NCBI RefSeq assembly: GCF_013362815.1
Contig: NZ_JABFVK010000058.1
Location: 1 to 64,000 of the forward strand
Reading direction: 5' to 3'
Length of the DNA stretch: 64,000 nucleotides
Source of the DNA: Hamadaea sp.
Lineage (GTDB): Bacteria > Actinomycetota > Actinomycetes > Mycobacteriales > Micromonosporaceae
Positions within the stretch are counted from its first letter, which is position 1, and each line of letters starts with the position of its first letter. A program made the translations under genes and the position numbers. Shown here piece after piece: positions 27,160 to 33,362 of this stretch. The notes below the pieces were generated by a model that worked only from the letters and a program-made list of their open reading frames with translations, did not search any database and was not told where the DNA came from.

Positions 27160-27917
27160 GGCAGGCGCTCCTCATCCTGTCCGGTCGGCTGCGCGTCCAG
27201 CCAGAACCGTTCGAAGGTGGTCGTCATCAGGTCGAACATGCCGCCTTCGGTCTCCCGCCGCAGGTGCATCAGCGGGTCGAGGAAGCTTTGCACACCGTAG
27301 AGATGGTGGCTGACCAGGAGGTCGTCGTCGAACCGGAAGATCGACGAGTACGCGGTGAGGGTGTAGGTCCGCAGTTGCGCCCCTGGGATCGCCGCCAGGG
27401 GTTCGTAGTAGGAGATCGCCGCCCGGGCCCGGGCGGCGAGTGCTCCGACGAGCCGCTGTTCCATCGCCCGGCGGCGCAGCGCCGGACTGGTCGGGTGCGC
27501 CATCGCCAGCCGGATCGGTACGCCGTCCCCGGCCTTGCGCGCCAGGAGGTCGTCGACGCTGGGATTGTCCTCTGCCAGGAACAGCCCGGTGACGCAGAGG
27601 ATGTCGATGGTCGACTTCGCCCCACGCATCAGCTCGTGCCAGAGCTGGCGGGGTGCTTCGGCCCGATGCGCGTAAAGCCGGACGAAGTCTCGCGGTTGGT
27701 TCTCGGGTCCGTTGTCGGGCCCGCTGATGGTCGGCCACAACCAGTCGACCGGTACGCCCAGCCGCCGGGAAACCCGGTCGGCCGTCTTGCGGCGGGGCGT
27801 GCGTCCTTCGTAGACCCACCGCTGCGCCGTCTTGCCGTTCACGCCGACGGCGCCGCCGAGCTCCGTGATCGCCAGTCCGCTCGCCCGAATGGCCTCGCGC
27901 AGTCGTTCGTTTCGCAT
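27156..27917 (-). CDS. XRE-type regulator with a C-terminal effector domain (DUF5919-like)
   Basis: 253-aa protein. Residues about 1-60 form a helix-turn-helix (RLREAIRASGLAITELGGAVGVNGKTAQRWVYEGRTP, then VDWLWP). The remaining 180 residues, with ELMRGAKSTIDILCVTGLFLAE and SSIFRFDDDLLVSHHLYG, resemble the DUF5919 / phospholipase-D-like domain found after XRE domains in actinobacteria. No HxK catalytic motif is visible. ATG 27917 is set by GGGGAGGA 4-5 bases upstream. It leads the operon with the methyltransferase. Family assignment of the C-terminus is from memory. Confidence 0.8.
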   Translation of the reverse strand: MRNERLREAIRASGLAITELGGAVGVNGKTAQRWVYEGRTPRRKTADRVSRRLGVPVDWLWPTISGPDNGPENQPRDFVRLYAHRAEAPRQLWHELMRGAKSTIDILCVTGLFLAEDNPSVDDLLARKAGDGVPIRLAMAHPTSPALRRRAMEQRLVGALAARARAAISYYEPLAAIPGAQLRTYTLTAYSSIFRFDDDLLVSHHLYGVQSFLDPLMHLRRETEGGMFDLMTTTFERFWLDAQPTGQDEERLP

Positions 27918-28221
27918 GGGTCCTCCCCGCCATCCGTCCAAATCCACCACGCGGTTATATCAATGTCCAAACGGGCACTGCAACAAAATCCCCGACATGG
28001 TTTTTACCGCATGGATCCGAACCTGCAAAACCGGCGTTTTTCGGGGGTCTACCTGGTTCGATGCCGTGTTGGACCGCACTGTCTTATGAGGAGACATCGG
28101 CGGCTTCGCAATGCGGTAGTGCGCGCTATTGGAGCGCACTATTGCGCATTGGTGGGCGCTACTAGTGGTGGGACATTGCGGCATGATCGCCCTCGGTGGT
28201 TCCGCTGGTTTCTGCTCGGTT

Positions 28222-28379
28222 CTGCGCGCTGGTTCCGCTGGTTCTGCGGGCCGGTTCTGCTGGTTTCTGCGCGCTGGTTCCGCTGGTTCCGCGGGCCGGT
28301 TCTGCTGGTTTCTGCGCGCTGGTTCCGCTGGTTCCGCGGGCCGGTTCTGCTGGTTTCCGCGCGCTGGTTCCGCTGGTTT
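28222..28379. repeat. 45-bp tandem repeat, 3.5 copies
   Basis: Units start at 28222, 28267 and 28312, with a partial unit at 28357-28379. Each begins CTGCGCGCTGGTTCCGCTGG and ends CGGTTCTGCTGGTTT; the copies are nearly identical. Inside each unit are shorter CTGGTTCCG-type sub-repeats, so the array grew from a smaller motif. Confidence 0.9.
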
Positions 28380-28390
28380 CTGCGCAGGAT

Positions 28391-28449
28391 CCCGGGATAT
28401 CGCGGTTATCGGAGCGCACGAGGCCGCGTTATCCCCGGATATCGCGCGC
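28391..28449. repeat. GTTATCC two-palindrome element, copy B
   Basis: Left palindromic half CCCGGGATATCGCGGTTATC (28391-28410) and right half, from GCCGCGTTATCC onward (28424-28449), are arranged as in the copies at 32801, 38081 and 57848. Confidence 0.75.
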
Positions 28450-28450
28450 G

Positions 28451-28572
28451 GGATCCAGCGCGAGCGGGTCCGGAGCGAGCGGGATCCAGTGCGAGCGGGC
28501 TCGATAGCGAGCGGGGTCCATAGCGGACGCGTCGCCCATCCGTGTCACGGCGGCGCGTCGCCCGTCCGTGTC
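28451..28572. repeat. two sets of 18-bp direct repeats
   Basis: GGATCCAGCGCGAGCGGG (28451-28468) recurs at 28482-28499 with one change, with further degenerate GCGAGCGG copies between and after. GCGTCGCCCATCCGTGTC (28529-28546) recurs at 28555-28572 with one change. Non-coding. Confidence 0.75.
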
Positions 28573-28631
28573 GCCCGGGCGGCAGGCTCGGCTTGATCCA
28601 GTGCCCTCCGTCAGCGATTCACGGCTCGAAT

Positions 28632-28740
28632 CGGAGATCAAGTTCCCATGGCCAGCGCAAAACCGGGGCCTGAGCGCTGATAACGGGAATTTGATCTCCG
28701 GAATCGGCCGCCGAGCGCTGACGAGGGGAACTCGATCTTG
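28632..28740. repeat. 16-bp inverted repeat plus 28-bp direct repeat
   Basis: CGGAGATCAAGTTCCC (28632-28647) is complementary to GGGAATTTGATCTCCG (28685-28700) except at one position. The 28-base stretch starting GAGCGCTGATAACGGGAA (28672-28699) recurs at 28713-28740 in diverged form. Confidence 0.75.
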
Positions 28741-28747
28741 CCGTGCC

Positions 28748-28859
28748 GCCGCGTAAGCCCGCCGCGTAAGCCCGACGCGTAAGCCCGACGCGTAAGCCCG
28801 CCGCGTAAGCCCAGCGCGCGAGCCCGACGCGTAAGCCCGACGCGTAGCCCCGACGCGGA
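28748..28859. repeat. 13-bp tandem repeat, eight full copies plus a partial one
   Basis: Unit GACGCGTAAGCCC, with the second base varying between A and C, runs from 28748 without spacers. Unit 6 (28813-28825) and unit 8 (28839-28851) are diverged, and a partial ninth follows. The lack of spacers rules out CRISPR. Confidence 0.9.
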
Positions 28860-29023
28860 GTGCGGCCGGGAGCGCCGCAGGAGCGGGCCGCGTACTGGCG
28901 GTTCGGTCAGCCGACCATCCGCCGTCCGGCCAGGAAGATCTCCAAGCCGCCCGGAAGGCATCCACGGGGTGTCGCGAAGCGTCTCTCCTTGAGTACCCTC
29001 ACCGCGGGAGGAAACGATCCGAC

Positions 29024-30265
29024 ATGCGCCGCCGCACGATTTTCGCCACCGCCGCGACTGCCGCGGCGGGCACTCTGCTTGCCGCTTGCAAGGACGACTC
29101 GAAGGATGTCGCCTGGAGCGGGCCGAGCGCTTCGCCGAGCACCTCGCCCGCCGCCGATGATGATCCGAACGCGCCGACGCTGACGATCGCGCCCGCGCCG
29201 GGAGCCAGCGTCGCGCCGAATGAGCCCGTCGTGGTGACGGCTGTCAATGCGACGCTCCAGACGGTCTCGGTGACGACCGGCGGCAAGGCGGTCGCCGGTG
29301 AGCTCGACGCCGAGAAGACCACTTGGCGGAGCACGTCGGCGCTGCAGTTCGGCAAGACGTATCAGGTGACGGCGAGCGGCGTCGACTCGGCGGGCAAGCC
29401 GCTGGAGCAGACGGCGACGTTCACGACGTTGAAGCCGTCCGGCACGGCGAGCATAACCTTCCAGGCCAACGCCATGACCGGGATGAAGAACGGCGGCACC
29501 TACGGCGTCGGCCAGGTCGTCATCGTGAAGTTCAGCAAGGCCCCCACGGACAAGAAGGCGGCGCTGGCGGCGATCAAGGTGACCAGCGAGCCGCAGGTCG
29601 AGGGCCGGTGGTACTGGGTCGACAACCGCACCGCGCACTACCGTCCCGAGAAGTTCTGGACCAAGGGCACCAAGGTGTCGGTCGATGCCAAGCTGCACGG
29701 CGTACATCTGGGCAAGAACGTCTACGGGGGCGAGAACGAGTCGATCTCGTTCAACATCGGGCCGGCTCGGATCGCGACCGCCGACAACGCCACGCACTAC
29801 ATGCGGGTCACCGTCGACGGCGTACTCGTCAAGAACATCCCCATCAGCATGGGCAAGAGCGGCTACGTCACCACTGCCGACGGCGGCAAGGTGCTGTTCC
29901 CGACCCGCTCGGGCACACACGTCGTGATGTCGCGGGAGCCGGAGCACCGGATGACGTCGGCCAGTTACGGCGTCACCGATCCCAACAACCCCAACTACTA
30001 CGACGATCTGATCAAGCTCTGCTGCCGCATCTCCTACAGCGGCGAGTTCGTGCACGCCGCGCCGTGGAGCGTGTGGGCGCAGGGCAAGCAGAACGTCTCG
30101 CACGGCTGCATCAACATCTCGACCGGCAACGCCCAGTGGTTCTACGACAACTTCCGGCTCGGCGACCCGGTCATCGTCAAGGGCACCGGCCGTCCGCAGC
30201 TCATCGGTGACAGCGCCGGCGCCGTCTGGGACGTCGCCTGGTCCAAGATGCTGCCGGAGTCGTAG
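29024..30265 (+). CDS. L,D-transpeptidase lipoprotein (LppS/LdtMt2-like)
   Basis: 413-aa cell-wall cross-linking enzyme. The lipobox LLAAC places the lipidated Cys at residue 22. A Ser/Pro/Ala linker is followed by an Ig-like domain pair (about 50-240) and the YkuD catalytic domain with SHGCINIS, catalytic Cys362 and His360. It would form 3-3 peptidoglycan cross-links outside the membrane and may give beta-lactam tolerance. The usual double-Ig layout of mycobacterial LdtMt2 is matched. GGGAGGAAAC lies about 10 bases before ATG. It follows the repeat island directly. Confidence 0.94.
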   Translation: MRRRTIFATAATAAAGTLLAACKDDSKDVAWSGPSASPSTSPAADDDPNAPTLTIAPAPGASVAPNEPVVVTAVNATLQTVSVTTGGKAVAGELDAEKTTWRSTSALQFGKTYQVTASGVDSAGKPLEQTATFTTLKPSGTASITFQANAMTGMKNGGTYGVGQVVIVKFSKAPTDKKAALAAIKVTSEPQVEGRWYWVDNRTAHYRPEKFWTKGTKVSVDAKLHGVHLGKNVYGGENESISFNIGPARIATADNATHYMRVTVDGVLVKNIPISMGKSGYVTTADGGKVLFPTRSGTHVVMSREPEHRMTSASYGVTDPNNPNYYDDLIKLCCRISYSGEFVHAAPWSVWAQGKQNVSHGCINISTGNAQWFYDNFRLGDPVIVKGTGRPQLIGDSAGAVWDVAWSKMLPES

Positions 30266-30279
30266 ATTACCGTCGTCGC

Positions 30280-30870
30280 ATGACAGGCGACGACAGCGCA
30301 CGGCGTGCGGAACTGCTGGCCAAGCTGGTCGACTACTCGCGCGCTCACGGCCTGGCGGACATGTCGCTGCGTCCCCTGGCCGCCGCGGTCGGGTCCAGTC
30401 CGCGGGTCTTGCTCTACTTCTTCACAAGCAAAGATCAACTTGTACGCGAAGTGGTGGCGCACAGTCGCCGTGAACAGGTCAGCCTGGTGCAAGCGGAGCT
30501 GATCGATCCCGCGACGGAGGATTCCGTTGGGGAGTCGGCGGTGGACCGGCTCTGGCAGTGGCTGACCGACCCGGACAACGCCCACGTCGAGCGGCTGTTC
30601 TTCGAGAGCTACGCGCTGTCGTTGCGGGCCGAACCGGGGGCGTGGGAAGGCTACGGCGCGGCCAGTGTCGCCGAGTGGCTCCCGCAGCTGCGCCCGGTCG
30701 CCGAACGTCTGATGCCCGGCGCAGACCCGGAGGTGGCGGCGACTCTGCTGCTGGCGACGTTGCGCGGACTACTCCTGGATCGGCTGGCGACCGGCGACTC
30801 TCGGCGTACCGATATGGCGATCGAGATGTTTCTGCACGGCCTGGACGGCACGGCGTTGACAGCAGACTGA
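30280..30870 (+). CDS. TetR-family transcriptional regulator
   Basis: 196-aa regulator. The N-terminal HTH (ELLAKLVDYSRAHGLADMSLRPLAAAVGSSPRVLLYFFTSKDQLVREVV) matches TetR, and the remainder is a helical ligand/dimer domain. Its last codons overlap the promoter of the next gene. The palindrome TGAAACGAGTGTTTCA lies over that promoter, so it probably represses the acetyltransferase gene at 30892. Ligand unknown. It starts 14 bases after the L,D-transpeptidase stop. Confidence 0.92.
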   Translation: MTGDDSARRAELLAKLVDYSRAHGLADMSLRPLAAAVGSSPRVLLYFFTSKDQLVREVVAHSRREQVSLVQAELIDPATEDSVGESAVDRLWQWLTDPDNAHVERLFFESYALSLRAEPGAWEGYGAASVAEWLPQLRPVAERLMPGADPEVAATLLLATLRGLLLDRLATGDSRRTDMAIEMFLHGLDGTALTAD

Positions 30871-30885
30871 AACGAGTGTTTCACT
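30856..30885 (+). promoter_or_regulatory. promoter with TetR-type operator TGAAACGAGTGTTTCA
   Basis: TTGACA (30856-30861), an 18-base spacer and TTCACT (30880-30885) lie 6 bases before ATG 30892. The perfect 6-4-6 palindrome at 30868-30883 overlaps the spacer and the -10 box, and includes the TetR gene stop codon. Repression by the adjacent TetR protein is inferred. Confidence 0.7.
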
Positions 30886-30891
30886 CAAGGC

Positions 30892-31374
30892 ATGAGCGAG
30901 CTGATCCGCGACCTGGACCGACCCGGCGACCTGGGCTGGGTCGTGCAGCGCCATGGCGAGATCTACGCCGAGGAATTCGGCTGGGACGTGAGTTTCGAGG
31001 CGCTGGTGGCGCGCATCGTGGCCGATTACGCCGAGAAGCGCGACCCCGCCCGGGAGAACGCGTGGATCGCCGAGGTCGACGGCCGGCGCGCCGGATGCGT
31101 CTTCTGCGTACGCAAAGACGAGCAGACCGCACAGCTCCGCATCCTGCTCGTCGACCCGATCGCCCGTGGTCGGGGAGTGGGACAGCGGCTGGTCCGGAGG
31201 TGCATCGAGTTCGCCCGGTCGGCCGGCTACACCCGGATGATGCTGTGGACCAACGATCCGCTGGTCGCCGCCCGCAAGATCTACTTGGCCGAGGGCTTCG
31301 CGCTGGTCGAGTCCGAGGAGCACGACTCCTTCGGCCGTCACCTCGTCGGTCAGGTCTACACGCGCGATCTCTAG
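30892..31374 (+). CDS. GNAT family N-acetyltransferase
   Basis: 160-aa acetyltransferase with a clear motif A (LRILLVDPIARGRGVGQRLVRRCIEF, Q/RxxGxG loop) and a C-terminal LYLAEGF-type element (KIYLAEGFALVESEEHDSFG). The opening GWVVQRHGEIYAEEFGWD is shared with the GNAT domain often fused to MarR regulators. Here it stands alone behind a TetR gene and its apparent operator, so it is likely induced by the TetR ligand. Substrate unknown. Confidence 0.9.
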   Translation: MSELIRDLDRPGDLGWVVQRHGEIYAEEFGWDVSFEALVARIVADYAEKRDPARENAWIAEVDGRRAGCVFCVRKDEQTAQLRILLVDPIARGRGVGQRLVRRCIEFARSAGYTRMMLWTNDPLVAARKIYLAEGFALVESEEHDSFGRHLVGQVYTRDL

Positions 31375-31453
31375 TCGGCTCAGCCTGTGATCGGCACGCG
31401 TTCCGGCTGGACCGGGGCTGTCTTCACGCCTATCGATCCGGCAGGATGACCGC

Positions 31454-32788
31454 ATGATCCTGGCGGTGACCCTGAACCCGGCGCTCGACATCACCTATCG
31501 AGTCGAAGCGATGCGGCCGCACACCTCGCACCGCGTACGCGAAGTCGCCGAGCGCCCCGGCGGCAAGGGGCTCAACGTCGCCCGCGTCCTCGCGCAACTG
31601 GGTCAGCCGGTGCTCGCCACCGGGCTGCTCGGTGGGGCGACCGGCGCTCGGATCACCGAACTGCTCGACGGCGTGGAGCATTCGTTCTGGCCGGTCGCGG
31701 GGGAGACGCGGCGTACGGTCGCCATCGTCGACGCGCAGGACGCCACCGGGTTCTGGGAACCGGGTCCCGAGGTGAGCGCCGCCGAATGGGAGCAGTTCCG
31801 GACGCACTTCGCGTCCCTGCTGCCCGGCGTCAAGGTCGTCACGTTGTCCGGCTCGCTGCCGCAAGGCGTACCCGTCGACGCGTACGCGCAACTCGTCGCG
31901 CTCGCCCGGGAGGCCGGGGTGATCAGCGTGCTCGACGCCGAAGGGGAGGCGCTGACCCTGGGCATCGCCGCTGGACCGGACGTCGTGAAGCCCAACCGCG
32001 ACGAACTCGGCGACAGCACTCCGCGGGAGCTGCTCGCGCAGGGAGCCAAGGCCGTCGTCGCCTCCCGGGGCGAGGACGGCATGGAAGCCGTGACCGCCCA
32101 GGGCACCTGGCGAGCGTTGCCGCCCGAGCGGGTCTTCGGCAATCCGACCGGAGCCGGTGACTCCTGTGTCGCCGCGATCGCCCGCGGGCTGGCGGCCGGA
32201 ATCGGCTGGCGTGACGTGGTGGCGGACGCGGTCGCGGTGTCGGCCGCAGCGGTCGCCTCGCCCGTCGCCGGGCACATCGACGAGCCGTCCTACCAGCGTT
32301 TCCGCGACGCCGTACGGGTAGAGGAGCTCGCACATCGCGAGGCGGTTCGGATCATCTGCCTCGACGACAGCGGCCGCATCCTGCTGCAGCACTGGCGTGA
32401 TCCGGTCACCGGCGACCACCTGTGGGAGCCGCCCGGCGGCGGAGTCGAGGAAGGCGAGGAGCCGTACGCCGCCGCCCGCCGCGAACTCGTCGAGGAGACC
32501 GGTCTGGACCCCGACCAGATCCGCCCGGAGAACGTCGCCGTGCACCGGGACTGCCAGTGGAAAGGCCGCCGCTGGGTCGGCGTGGAACCCTTCTACCTGG
32601 CCCGTTTCCCGGGTTCGCAGCCGCCGGTGAAGCCCGCCAAGCTCACCCCGGGCGAGCAGACCTCCCTGGTCGAGCAGGCTTGGGTGCACTGGTCGGAGCT
32701 GGGGTCGCTGTCCGGCCGCCTTGAGCCGCCGCAGCTACTTTACGTCGTACGCCGGCTCGCTCCGGACGAGCTTCGCCCGCGCTCTTAG
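31454..32788 (+). CDS. PfkB-family hexose kinase fused to a Nudix hydrolase
   Basis: 444-aa two-domain enzyme. Residues 1 to about 297 match 1-phosphofructokinase/tagatose-6-phosphate kinase (opening ILAVTLNPALDITYRV; signature 1 GGKGLNVARVLAQLGQP; signature 2 FGNPTGAGDSCVAAIARGL) and end where free-standing kinases end. Residues about 303-440 are a Nudix domain with a complete box (GGGVEEGEEP, RRELVEETGL; about 328-351). No stop or frameshift lies between. CAGGAT sits 6 bases before ATG 31454. I do not recall this architecture; joint action on a phosphosugar nucleotide is speculation. Confidence 0.88.
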   Translation: MILAVTLNPALDITYRVEAMRPHTSHRVREVAERPGGKGLNVARVLAQLGQPVLATGLLGGATGARITELLDGVEHSFWPVAGETRRTVAIVDAQDATGFWEPGPEVSAAEWEQFRTHFASLLPGVKVVTLSGSLPQGVPVDAYAQLVALAREAGVISVLDAEGEALTLGIAAGPDVVKPNRDELGDSTPRELLAQGAKAVVASRGEDGMEAVTAQGTWRALPPERVFGNPTGAGDSCVAAIARGLAAGIGWRDVVADAVAVSAAAVASPVAGHIDEPSYQRFRDAVRVEELAHREAVRIICLDDSGRILLQHWRDPVTGDHLWEPPGGGVEEGEEPYAAARRELVEETGLDPDQIRPENVAVHRDCQWKGRRWVGVEPFYLARFPGSQPPVKPAKLTPGEQTSLVEQAWVHWSELGSLSGRLEPPQLLYVVRRLAPDELRPRS

Positions 32789-32800
32789 CTTCGCCGGGGT

Positions 32801-32866
32801 GCGTTATCCCGAGATAACGCTGCTTCGGCCGACGAAATAGCCGCGCTACCCCGCATAACGCGAGCG
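32801..32866. repeat. GTTATCC two-palindrome element, copy C
   Basis: The left half GCGTTATCCCGAGATAACGC (32801-32820) is a perfect 8-4-8 palindrome. A spacer follows, then the right half GCCGCGCTACCCCGCATAACGCGAGC. The right half overlaps the last seven codons of the small gene ending at 32846, supplying its stop codon. Confidence 0.8.
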
Positions 32867-33199
32867 CGCGCCCTCAAAGGGAACGCCGGCCAACCGTCGC
32901 TTGATGTCGGAGCAAAGGGCGGCCGCCTCCGGGTGCCCGACGGTGCGCGCCTGAGCCGCCCAGTGCAACGCGGGCCGGTACGCCCCAACCGCAGCCAGCT
33001 CAGCCGCCAGGTCGAAGGTGGTCGCCGGGTCCTGCGCGAGAATGCGCCGCCAGTAGTCGGCTTGCTGCTCGACGCCGTACTCGTCCAGCGTCATGATCAT
33101 CATCCAGATCGCCGCCGAACTCGTCCCCGAGGCCGCCTGCCAGAACAGAGCACCGACCCCGAGGGTCTGGGCGAAGCACCGCTGGAGGCGTAAGGACAT
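32846..33199 (-). CDS. hypothetical protein ending inside a repeat element
   Basis: 117-aa unrecognised protein, mixed hydrophobic N-terminus (RLQRCFAQTLGVGALFWQAA) and helical remainder (EQQADYWRRILAQDPATTFDLAAELAAVG, HWAAQARTVGHPEAAALCSDIKRRLAG) suggesting a TPR-like fold. GAGGA lies 5 bases before ATG 33199; ATGs at 33100-33090 are alternatives. Its final residues and stop come from the GTTATCC element at 32801-32866, so its original end may have been altered. Confidence 0.6.
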   Translation of the reverse strand: MSLRLQRCFAQTLGVGALFWQAASGTSSAAIWMMIMTLDEYGVEQQADYWRRILAQDPATTFDLAAELAAVGAYRPALHWAAQARTVGHPEAAALCSDIKRRLAGVPFEGARSRYAG

Positions 33200-33362
33200 G
33201 CCGGTCCTCTTCTCGGGTGGGGAGAAAGTGGACCGGCCGTCAAGGCCGGTGAGGGCACCGGACGGCCGGCACGAGAAGCATGCCACTGCCAACGTGCAAA
33301 TTGCAGAGCTGTGCGATCACCAACGCGGTACTGAGTGACCACGCGAACACGGTCGCGTAGGG

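Larger units (their letters stand above)
27918..29023. other. 1.1-kb gene-free repeat island
   Basis: No believable gene lies here. The segment 27955-28190 is visibly richer in A+T than its surroundings. It is followed by five different repeat types in sequence: 45-bp tandem units (28222-28379), a GTTATCC element (28391-28449), 18-bp direct repeats (28451-28572), a direct/inverted cluster (28632-28740) and 13-bp units (28748-28859). Open frames across the 45-bp repeats exist on both strands only because the repeat unit is a multiple of three. The promoter of the L,D-transpeptidase must lie after 28860; TACCCT near 28995 is a candidate -10. Confidence 0.8.

Noticed and set aside
27264-28523. 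Long open frame through the 45-bp repeats
   Set aside because: The repeats create it; no start signal, and it overlaps the antisense of a real gene.
28748-28859. Possible CRISPR array
   Set aside because: 13-bp units adjoin with no spacers.
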